Assembly (NCBI RefSeq): GCF_963678635.1
Contig: NW_026971327.1
Location: 1-64,000, forward strand
Reading direction: 5' to 3'
DNA from: Symsagittifera roscoffensis
Lineage: Eukaryota > Xenacoelomorpha > Acoela > Convolutidae
DNA: 64,000 bases
Below are positions 54,487-64,000 of the stretch, one piece after another. A program made the position numbers and the translations under genes. The notes under the pieces are model-generated. The model was not told where the DNA came from, ran no database searches, and saw nothing but the letters and a program-made list of their open reading frames with translations. How positions within the stretch are numbered: the stretch's first letter is position 1; each line of letters begins with the position of its first letter.

Positions 54487-54492
54487 AATAAA
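54487..54492 (+). terminator. Polyadenylation signal of the PDZRN-like gene
   Basis: AATAAA 56 bp after the stop codon, followed by an A run. Confidence 0.55.
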
Positions 54493-57000
54493 AAAAAACC
54501 GTAAATGTTGGTGCAATGAATGGATGTTTTAGCTTTTAGCTTGCTTCAAAAATTTATCAAAAGTTTAAATTTTAGTTTTTATCCAATGAAAAAATTTTCT
54601 TTCCATAAACGCAAGAACCTTCCTTAATGAGAAACAGAACAAAGCAAGAAGTTTAAAACCGAAGAAAGTGTAGGACATTCCTCGTACCTTCATTGAATGT
54701 GCTCAGCGACTGACCTAGGTCTTTTTGCAGGTTGGGGTTATTCAAACATAAAGCCTAAAAGTTTTCTGCTCTTCTAAAAAATCGAGTTAAAGTCTGCTTT
54801 CAAGCTCACCTGAAACAGAATTCAACCTGAAATTTTATAACTAGAATTAAAAAAGGCAGCAACTAAAACATTTGCTCGGTTTCAACAATAAATTACTGTT
54901 TCAGCTTGATTGTTTTTGAAATGTCCAAGTTTAATAGTCCGAAGCAAGTATGATGACTAAACAGGAGAAGTCAATTGCTACGATGTAGGAGAGAATAGTT
55001 TTTTTTCAGTAATAATTCCAAAAAAAAAAATAGAAAAAAGCAAATCAGTTCAAAAATATTCCGTTGATTTCTTTTACAGATGTTATCATTCCACTGATCA
55101 ATCTAGGGTTTTCTCGAGGAGGGATTTTCAATTAGTTCGACATTTTTGTCGACCTTTGTTTTTTTAGGGAGACTAAATTGATTTTCCGAACTCTCTCTTA
55201 GCACTGAAAGACACTGTTTTGGCGCTGCAGGCAAATGTTTGCAAAAAAAGTATAAAAAGATGTTTTTAGGCTCTTTTTGGACAGTTTTGATTGAAAAATT
55301 CGGCGCGCGATTTTTTTCGGCGCGCGCTCCCCCTCCAAATTAGTATTCAAGAAAAACTTAAGGGTAAGCCACTCGAATATAGAGGTTTTAAATTAGTATC
55401 AAAAGGGAAACCTTTGGGTAGTCAGGTGGTCGAACTCCTGGGCGGTGGTAAGGGGGGAGGGGGGTGGGTGGGGGCTAAATCAGCTACTGCAACTGTATGT
55501 GTTTCAAACCAGGCTAGTTTTCTTTTGTTATAATCTTCGCAAAAAAGAAACTTGAGAAACTTCCTGCTCTGTCGTAGATTATTTTGTATCCGTTTAAATA
55601 AGAATCGTAATCAAAATGATTTGAAATCAATTGAAACTGATTTATAAATAAGTCGGCGAAAATGTTTTTGAATAAATCTCAAAATAAATCTAAGTAAATG
55701 ATTTAAGAATTTCAAAAAGTAACTTTATTGCATGTTTGAAAACTCGTTTGAAAACAATTGAATTTATTTAGTTTTTATCCATCAATTTTTATCCATTCTT
55801 TTCAAACTATAATTGTATAGAGAGTACCCACAAATTTTCTTGACTTGTTCGACTATCACATAAAATGAGTTAATCGGAAGCGGAAACAAGTTTAAAATTC
55901 AAGTTTGTTAATTGATTCTAAAAGTTGATTTTTGGCCTGAAAAAATCTGCAAGAGTAACAAAGTAACTAGCAAACAAATTTATCCCAATTGAGTTTCCAA
56001 TGCTTATTTCCAATGAGTTTCCAATGCAAGTAATTCGCTGGATAAAGCTGCTCTAAAGAGCTTAAAATTATTTATATTCAAATAATAAATTGAAATTTTT
56101 CTGTCTTGCATATTTCAGCAGCAATTTAACCCGTTAATCGCAAAAACATGGAAAGATTCTCCTGAAATTAATTATTAACGGTAAAAAAACTGTCCACAAG
56201 TGATTGTAGATTATTGTATCAATGACGTAGATTTTTGTCCCGACCATTGAAAATCAGGAACCACAAATAATCATCAGATTGGGTTGAGTGATATTTCATA
56301 TTGGAGCCCTTACAGTAATTCAAACCACAATAAAAATATTTTGAAAAAGCTTTCCCAGTGTAGAGAAAAACCGGTACGAAATTTTTAATTTTTCGTTTAT
56401 TTCGAGCGAATAAAGCGAGCGAGCAGACTTATTACGGCTTAAAAGTTTATAATAGCTTAAATTAAAACGTATAAAATTTACGTGGGTAACGTTAGTTTAC
56501 TTAAAGTATTTTAATGCTTTTTTGGAATCACAAATATTTCGAATATTTTTTTTTATTCTTTTTTCAATTTTTCTAGTAATTTTTCTACAAAAACTGTTTT
56601 TCACTTTGCTTATTATAGTATGGCTGTCAAATATACTTAATCTCCAGTTTTTTGTACCACAGTTTTTTATACCTAATATATCTAATCCACAAGATTGAAA
56701 AAAACGACATTAATTTGAAAAAACTTTGTTGTCTTTTTTTAAAACTATGGTCGGAACATCCTGCGCTACTTGCACAGTAACCGGCTGTCCTTGTAACTGA
56801 TTGTAAATGTTTGCTTTTCAATATTGTACTGATATTTGTAAAGGTCCACAAAATCAGTATACTAATTCCAGCCAAAAAATTCAAAATATTTTAGGCCCTA
56901 GACTTTTTGAATAGATAATTTTAGTTGATGCAGAGTCTTTTTGTTTTCACTACGATTTTGATTAATTTGTTTCATTTTAAAAACAAACTAGTTATTTCAT
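54493..57000. other. Gene-free region
   Basis: No exon recognised. A degenerate MITE lies within it (separate entry). Confidence 0.5.
55100..55490. mobile_element. Degenerate hAT-type MITE
   Basis: Starts near CAATCTAGGGTTTTCTCGAGG and contains the CGGCGCGCGCTCCCC and GGTCGAACTCCTGGG motifs of the family. No intact terminal repeat or duplication. Confidence 0.6.
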
Positions 57001-57009
57001 GAAGGATGG

Positions 57010-58870
57010 CGAAAATGTTAAGTTTTTCGGTTGAAGCCTTTCAAGCAAAGAATCTTTTAAAAATTTGATTGAGCTAATTGAGTTATTTATTAGAGCAAAT
57101 CGGTCTGCAAAAAATCAAACATTTCTTATGACAGCTATTCAAGTTATGAAAATTTTAAATTTTTAATGTTTTTTCGGATCAAATCGTTTTGCGAAAAACT
57201 TTTTCTAAGCAAGCTATTCATGTTACCGAAGCCTAAAATACATCAAGTTATATCATGAAGCAAATCGTATGGCAATATTTCTAAGTTTGTTTATTGAAAA
57301 AAGTTAAGCAATGAAATTTCAAAATTGTGCAAGTTGATTTTTAGACCGAATCAGATGAAAAAAAATCTAGATTTTTTAACCAAGCTATTCAAGCTATAAA
57401 TTTTTCAAATCTTTCAGGTTACTTCATAGATCGAACTGTTTCGCAAAAAATCAAGTTTTTCCATGCAAGCTGTTGAGCAAAAAGTTTTAATAAGTTCAAT
57501 TTAATTCATAGAGCGAATCAGTCAGCGCAAGTTCAAGTATACCAAAAGCAAGCTATGCAAACCAGGAAACTTTTTTTTTCTTAGTTTTTTCATAGAGCGA
57601 ATCAAGAAGGAGAAAAATGAAAGTTATTCTTTTTAATAGAGCGACTCGGATAGCGAAACTTTTGAGTTTTTGTGTTGAAGCAATTCAAGTGATAAAAATT
57701 TGATGTGTTTTGAGGTATTTAATGAAGTTAATTGGATAACTAAAAGTCAAAGTTTAATTAATGAAGCCATTCAAGCAATGAAACTTTGAAATGTTTCAAG
57801 CTGTTTCAAAAATCGACCTAATTCAGAAAAAAAATCAAGTTTTCCTAAGTTTGCTATTAAGAGAAAAACTTTGAAACATGTCAACTTAATTCATAGGCTG
57901 TATCGGTCAGCGCAAAATGAAGTTATTCTTAATCAAATTCTGTAACCTATGAAACTTCGAAACCTTTTAAGTTAATTCAGACTAAATCAGTTCGCGGTAA
58001 AAAAGCTTGTCTAAGCCTGCAATTTCAGCTGTAAAATATTTCAAGTTGATTCATGAAGACAATCTGAAAGAAAAAAAATTTAAGTTTTCATTTTGAAATT
58101 TTTCAACTGAAGAAACTTGAACATTTCAATTTTTTTTAGAGTGAATCAGTTCGCGAAAAGTTCAACAAGTTTTATTTGAGCAATTTATTAATCAATGAAA
58201 AATCGAAGTATTTCAAGTCATTTCACAAAGCGAATCGGTTCACAAACATTTTTCCTTAAGCAAGCTATTCAAGCTACAAAATTTGAAATTTTTAAAGAAG
58301 AATCGGTTCGAGAAAAGTTTGAGTTTTTATTACGCAAGCTATGAGCCTATAAAACATTTCGAGGGGACCAAATCGGTTCGTGAAAAGTTTAAATTTTTCC
58401 AAGCAACCTATTCAAGCTGAGAAACTAAATTAAAATTTTTTTGAGCAGACTATTCAAGATTTATATCTTTGAAGTAATTGACTGATTCGGTTGACGAAAA
58501 ACCAGTTTTTCTAAGCAAGCTTTGCAAGCTATGAAAATATGAAATTGTTTAAGTTTTAAGTCGTTTCATAAACGAATTGATTCGCGAAAACTTTAAATTT
58601 ATTCAAGCAATCTATTTAACCCTTGAAACTTTGAAATATTTCTTTCCGTAGACTGATTTTTCGTAGAATAATTAAGTTTTCGTACGCAAGCCATTTAGGC
58701 TAAAAAACTTTGAAGTATTTCAAGTTTGTACAAAAATTTATTGACCGATTTGGTTTGCGAAAAGCTTAAGTCTTTCTAAGCAAGCTATTCCAGATATGAA
58801 ACTTCAAAATATTTCAATTAATTCCACAGTTCGAATCGGTTTGCTCATTTCTCAAGCTTGGAGGTTGCTG
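57010..58870. repeat. Degenerate tandem array, period about 80-85 bp, about 21 units
   Basis: A GCGAATCGGTTCGCGAAAA-like core recurs at about 57091, 57180, 57258, 57345, 57430, 57511, 57594, 57725, 57812, 57895, 57977, 58052, 58139, 58218, 58298, 58365, 58470, 58570, 58650, 58740 and 58830. Each unit also holds AAGCAAGCTATTCAAGCTA- and TTTCAAGT-type blocks. Strongly diverged units indicate an old array. Confidence 0.85.
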
Positions 58871-59244
58871 TTTTAAGTTGATTCGTTTCGGACTTAAATG
58901 AATCTGTAACCGCAAAATTTCGGACTAATCTGTCTAGGTACTGTCTAGCCTTAAAGTTGAATTCAGTTCATCTTGCTCTTATTGATTCTTAAACTTAGCA
59001 CTCGGTAGCCCCTTAACGATTGCAACTGACGTCAGCTAAAAAATTTTTTTTCTGTTATTCATTTAATATATAGGATTGAAAAAGATTTGGATTGAAAGGA
59101 AGTATTTTTTATCCAGATCGCGCTTTGTTTTTAGCGAACCTTGCGTCTAAAAATTCAAAAAATTAGACAAGTTTTGTTCAATTTTTTTTATTAGTTTGAG
59201 TAGTAGAAGAGTGAGCAAGAGTGGGGGGGGTGCCTGATGACCCC

Positions 59245-59535
59245 CATGTATTAAGATAGGCTATAGAGTATCCGGTCACCAGGCTATGTATTAAGATAGG
59301 GAATAGATTTCCTATGTATTAAGATAGGGAATAGGTTTACCATGTATTAAGATGGTAGGTTTCAGATGGTAAGTTTCAGAAAAATTTTTGGCGCCCGATC
59401 TTACCATGTTTTAAGATAGTGTTTAGATTTCCTATGTATTAAGATAGTGTATAGATATCCCTATGTATAAGGATTAGAAATTCTTTGTATTAACATAGGG
59501 AATAGATTTCCCAATGTATGAAGATAGGGAATGGT
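59245..59535. repeat. Minisatellite, about 30-bp units
   Basis: Nine or so copies of (C)TATGTATTAAGATAGGGAAT plus AGATTTC or a variant, interrupted at 59355-59400 by a GGTAAGTTTCAG-like segment. Confidence 0.9.
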
Positions 59536-59789
59536 AAGGTTTCAGTGTGATGGTAAGAAAATAGTAAGAAAAACGGTATTTTTTGGATTTTGTGTGGAAA
59601 TGTCTAGTTTTTCGCAAAAATCTCGGCATGCGTTATGTAATTCTTGAGTGTTACATGTAGAATGTGCAATGAAAAGAATATGTTTATTGGTTCTATAAAC
59701 AATAAAAGATTTTATTAGATGATCCTTTTTTAGAAACTGTACTCAATCTAGCTTAAACTATGCTGAAACCTACTGAAACTTTAAAAAAA

Positions 59790-59895
59790 ATTTCAAGTTT
59801 TTGGAAAAAATTGCAAAAATTTCAAGTATTTGGAAAAAATTGCAAAAATTTCAAGTATTTGGAACAAACTGCAAATTTTTGGAAAAAATTGCAGA
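59790..59895. repeat. Short tandem repeat, about 30-bp units
   Basis: Three and a half copies of AAATTTCAAGTATTTGGAAA followed by AAATTGCA. Confidence 0.85.
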
Positions 59896-59899
59896 AAAC

Positions 59900-62448
59900 T
59901 CATAATTTTGGTTAATGTATTGTTGTTTTTGATCTAATTTTAAACATACTTTTACGTATTGGTTTTAAAAATAAGCTAAGATTGTATTTTAATTGGCATT
60001 ATGTTGAGACACTGATACAAAATTTTGAATTAAAAAATGACTTTTTCCACAATTTTTGCTCAATATATTGAAATACAATATAGTTTACCCTAATTTGAGC
60101 TAAATACTTGGCTATACAATGCTCTAAACACTGAAAAGAAGGTTCATAGTAGCAGAATCAATATTGAAACTTTCGGAAAACAGTGAAATTAGTCGTAATT
60201 TTTGAAAAGTTAAAATGAAAATTAATCAAATTTACATGAAATTTTCCATTTCGAACTTTTTATTTTGGTTTTTAACTAATTGTTTTTGTCCAGTTCAGGG
60301 ATGATTTTTAGGAATCTCAATTCAAATTAACATTAAGCGCAATATTCTATAAAATTTCTAAACCAAACTCCATGATTCAACTCCTCCTCACTTTTTTCTC
60401 ATTGAATTACCCAAATTTGTTCAAAAATTAAAACTTGTGAGAAGTTTTTTATGTTAAAATTTAGAAATTTCAGATTATTGATAAAAAATGAACAGTTTGT
60501 TGCTAAAATTGTTTAAAATGGGATAAATGTTTCTTAAAAATTTATTCGATATTGGGTCAAATTCAACAAAAACTTCTTCATAACTGATGATTATCTCTCT
60601 GTTGCTTCTGCAACATAACTTTCAAGATTTTCCGTAGAGTTTTTCCATGTTTTAAAGTTATTCTTGCTTTCTGTTTAATACAGGTTTTCGCTATTGAACA
60701 CACCCTACTAGAAAATTTAGTCAAAACTGGAGTATTTAGGAGGAAAATAGTGTCAATTGAACGAACAATTTGCTGGCAGAGATGAAATTAGAACTGATAC
60801 CGTATGATTATTACAATAAAAAATGTTAATATCTTCATCAAAGTTCCCCTGTTCAGTTGCTATCTTAAACTATTTAAGCAAAAATACACATTTTGGAATC
60901 ATTAACTATCACTTTTCTTGCAAAATAGTTATTAACTCGCTTTTTTTCTTAAATTTTGACAGAAATTTTCTCAAAAATATCCAAGTGAGGAAGAATTTGT
61001 GCTAGTTAAAGCATTCAAAAATATATGTACAAAATGAGAATATAAAGGTGTATTTTTACAATCTAAGAACAAATTAGGAGCAGCTCTATTAGTTATAATC
61101 TGAAAATCTCCGGAAATACGCAAGAGAAACTAGTTCCTAACATATACAATATAAAAACTTCTGAAAAAGCGAGTCTCAAAAAATTGATCTAGCAAAGCAA
61201 ATCAAGGTGCAAACTGGAACAATTGTGTAATTTTCCGATTTCTATTAAGAAAAAAACTCTATGTAGTAAAAATGTAGTAATGTATTATATAAAGTGTTGT
61301 ATATTCTATGTAGTATTGTGTATGTATGTAGCAAGGAAAAGTAGATCTTGAAAACAAGTTTTCGATTATTGCTTTATGTATCTTCTTCCAAAAGATGTCG
61401 AATTGGGTTTGCATCTCAAAAATTATCCTCAAAACATTTGATCTTTCATATAAAGTACCTAATATATCAAATGATAACAATTTTTTCCAATGAATTACGC
61501 ATAAATAAGACTTTGAGAATTTTTATGTCGGATTTTTTCTCAAGATATACTTTATAAGCTAAATTTTAGTAAAATTATCTCAAATCTCCTAAGGAATAAA
61601 TTGAATTTCTATCTCATTTTAGCATTTTCTCAGTTTTTGCTTCATCTACTATCTACCAAATGAATCCAATTAAAGCAAATTTTTAATTGAAAAATGAATT
61701 TTAGATGGAAAAATGTATCGTTTCAACGAACGTTCTATAATCCAAAGCTGAATTAATACCATAAATCCTTTACTAAAAAGCTTTAAAGAATTTTCTCAAC
61801 CTCATAACTGTATAATGCTGTTTTAAATCTGAATTTCTCTTTTAGACTAAATTTTTAGTTGGAATGATGTATATCATTATCTTGAAACTTTCAAAGTTTA
61901 GCCAAATATACATTTTTTCCAGGTCATTTATCAATTTCTTTTCTGAAATCATCAAAAAATTAATAGACTAACATAGTTCTTAATAAGTCAAATCACATTA
62001 TCTGCTTAAAAAGCTCTGCTCTATGAACACTTTTACAGGCACTAAACAAGGAAAACTTTAAAATAGTAACTACAAAAAACCTTTCAATTAGTTGATGTTT
62101 TCCAAATATCCAAGTTTTACAATTTTTAGGCGAATACTTAAATACTCATTAGCATATATTATGCACTTTACTACAAATTTATCACAACAAAGTCTCCGCA
62201 AGCTTGCAACCAAGGGAGTTTTTACTGTTGATTAAAAGTTTTCGGATCGAGTTCCATGGAAAGCTTCACGACAATTTGAACTCGATTTTTGCTGTCTTTA
62301 ACATCAATCAAAACCTTTGAATAAAAAAATAAATGACAGTTCAGGTAATGTAATGAAAACACTGTATAATTACTGACTAGATTTGTTACAATTGCTGAGA
62401 CTTTTCAGATTCGGTAAAAACTAATAATCATAGTAATTTCTAAGTTTT
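59900..62448. other. Gene-free AT-rich region
   Basis: No exon recognised. Further exons of the minus-strand zinc-finger gene may lie here but none could be assigned. Confidence 0.4.
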
Positions 62449-62478
62449 TCAAAAAAAAAAAAAACTTAAAAATTTTAC

Positions 62479-62706
62479 CTTCTCCTGAAGTGTGTTTGCA
62501 GTCTGCTGAGCACATAATTCAATATTATGCTGAGAATGGTTCTTCATGAAATGATTAGCGAGTTCCTCGCTGCTATAAGTATAAAAATTACAGTTAGAAC
62601 ACTTCAAAACACCACATGTTCTACGATGTCTTGATGCATCTTTGTGAGTGTATTCCCTGCCACATTCAAGACATGCAACTCTTTCGTTACTTTTGAGTGA
62701 AGACAT
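62479..62706 (-). CDS. C2H2-type zinc-finger protein, first coding exon (partial gene)
   Basis: 76 codons from ATG to a GAGAAG|GTAAAA donor, ending in phase 0. It encodes two fingers: CLECGREYTHKDASRHRRTC (C-x2-C-x11-H-x3-C, a C2HC variant) and CSNCNFYTYSSEELANHFMK ending NH (C-x2-C-x12-H-x4-H). The next exons would lie to the left but were not found. The second finger resembles accessory fingers of multi-finger nuclear proteins; the target is unknown. Confidence 0.7.
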
Positions 62707-62919
62707 CTCAATAGTAATGAAAAATTAAATGGGAGATTTAAAATGTACCAAATTTTTAGACAAGGTGAGTTGAATAGCCTCAAAAAATGAATAAAAGTAA
62801 ATAAAAACAGCAAACTTATTAACCAATTGTTTTCAACGAAAAGAAAATCAGAGTGGATATGCTATTTAGCCTAGCAGAAATAAAAATCATCCAATCTAAC
62901 CATGGAATTTTTAAAAGTA

Positions 62920-63125
62920 TCAACTAATCAGAATCGAGCATTAATTACAAGGAAACTTTTATCTTTTCTGATATCAACCAATCAGAATTGAGCTTCAATA
63001 GTCATGTAATTTTCAACAAATTCAATGTCAACCTATCAGAATTGAGCTTCAAAAGTCATGAAAATTTCAAGAAGTTTAATGTCAACCAATCAGAGTTGAT
63101 CTCTTCTTCTCATGAATTTTCAACA
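62920..63125. repeat. Tandem repeat of about 65-70 bp with AACCAATCAGAATTGAGC core
   Basis: Cores at about 62922, 62975, 63030 and 63082, each followed by TTCAA(T/A)AGTCATGAA-type sequence. Isolated relatives occur near 63187 and 63456. The core holds a CCAAT box. Confidence 0.8.
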
Positions 63126-63520
63126 ATTTTTTTTCAAAACTTGTAGATTTTGAGGATACTTTCACAGACATTATTTGTGTTAATAACCAATCAGAATGAA
63201 GTAATCACAGATTTTAAAAAACTTTGTAGATCAGAACCAGACTATGTTTATGAAACTTCTTAATCAATAAATTTTATTGAATTTTTCCAACATAACTAAG
63301 ATTTGAAATTTGATACCCTAGTGGGATAAATGAGATTTCTTGTCTAGTTTATATTGTTTTTTCGATATTCAATTCAAACTTTGAAATTTCGATCAAAATT
63401 TTTTCGTGGTAATGACGTCATTTCTTCAAAATTTCTAGAATTTTCCAGAAAAATTTCAACCAATCAGAACTAAGCAGTTTCTAGACATAACTTTGGATCC
63501 AAAATATTCATTTTTGAAGA

Positions 63521-64000
63521 ATGTCAATTAAAAAGCATTTGAACTTCCTTGAATTACTCTACAGGAAGAAAAGAAAATATTCCGTGTACTTTTTTGATAA
63601 TTTTTTGGACGTCTTTATTGTACAAAATAGAGTTATCCGACTAAGTAAAGGTCTCTTCAGAGAAACTTACTCAATCAAAGAGTTTACTTTTGATTCACAT
63701 ATTGCGTATCAAAGTTTTAAACTTACGGCTGAATTACACCTCACAAGGAAAGAAATTTTGTTTATTCTCGAGAATTTGAAATTGATCAAAAAATTGTACG
63801 ATAATATATCAAAAACTCTTTTTATCCCCTATCCAAATCCCAAAATTGTAAAAACACCTCAGCAAATTTCTTTATTCCTTCATTTCTTTAAAGATTTTCA
63901 AAGTTCAAAATCCTGCTTGATTCGGTTTGGAATCAGATTTCCAGAAGTCTGCTTTGAAAAATTCGTCAACTTTGAGTTATCTTCCCAAATTCACATCAAA
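63521..64000 (+). CDS. 160-codon open frame running off the right edge (unknown protein)
   Basis: ATG at 63521 follows an in-frame TGA at 63515 and the frame stays open to the last base. An exon start at 63565 after TTACTCTACAG is an alternative to the ATG start. The protein is rich in Phe, Leu, Ile and Lys (for example VYFFDNFLDVFIVQNRVIRL, TRKEILFILENLKLIKKLYD) with no clear signal peptide. A 160-codon open frame in DNA this AT-rich is unlikely by chance. It is divergent to the zinc-finger gene. No family recognised. Confidence 0.6.
   Translation, partial: MSIKKHLNFLELLYRKKRKYSVYFFDNFLDVFIVQNRVIRLSKGLFRETYSIKEFTFDSHIAYQSFKLTAELHLTRKEILFILENLKLIKKLYDNISKTLFIPYPNPKIVKTPQQISLFLHFFKDFQSSKSCLIRFGIRFPEVCFEKFVNFELSSQIHIK

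Noticed and set aside
1..64000. CRISPR arrays, operons and bacterial promoters
   Set aside because: The window is eukaryotic; the tandem repeats lack the regular repeat-spacer pattern of CRISPR.

Overview
The window is metazoan nuclear DNA, probably from an AT-rich, intron-rich invertebrate; the species cannot be named from sequence alone. Host exons are short, phase-consistent and bounded by GT/AG introns of up to several kilobases. The spaces between them hold hAT-type MITEs, a LINE remnant, minisatellites and long AT-rich stretches.

Layout. (1) 132-1805, minus strand: three exons of an ADP-ribosyltransferase (PARP-fold)-like gene that runs off the left edge. (2) 2018-20865: a very large (18,848 bp) Ty3/gypsy-type LTR element transcribed right to left, with two 408-bp LTRs that read as identical, so the copy is young. 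In transcription order it has a ~1.25-kb leader, a 155-aa basic ORF, a fused gag-protease-RT-RNaseH ORF (2013 aa), an in-frame UGA and then the integrase. After that comes an unusual 3' cassette: two small hydrophobic ORFs, a 384-codon frame with no ATG, an 872-aa envelope-like glycoprotein and a 597-aa protein of unknown function. The five cassette ORFs overlap end to start by 4, 13, 13 and 4 nt, two of the junctions being ATGA. A ~79-bp intron signature directly follows the last stop codon. This element is the main candidate for an undescribed system. (3) 20866-28560, plus strand: a decayed LINE 3' end, then the last three exons of an unrecognised membrane protein with a C-terminal transmembrane segment. 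(4) 28583-39683: gene-poor, with two hAT MITEs that keep their target-site duplications and several large inverted repeats. (5) 39702-54431, plus strand: an eight-exon gene for a ~923-aa protein with Cys-rich finger, coiled coil, two PDZ domains and a C-terminal PDZ ligand, the layout of PDZRN3/PDZRN4 (LNX3-type) proteins. (6) 54.5-62.4 kb: gene-poor, with a ~1.9-kb degenerate tandem array (period ~80-85 bp) and a ~30-bp minisatellite. (7) 62479-64000: the first exon of a C2H2 zinc-finger gene on the minus strand, and a 160-codon open frame on the plus strand running off the right edge.

The host genes show no functional link to each other. Inside the retroelement the ORFs form one coordinated unit: gag-pol supplies particle, reverse transcription and integration functions, and the 3' cassette looks like an envelope or accessory module expressed by splicing plus stop/restart or frameshift translation. 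The element lies in the sense orientation directly upstream of the ADP-ribosyltransferase-like exons. Its two flanks do not match as one clean insertion would, which suggests recombination between copies or a local rearrangement.
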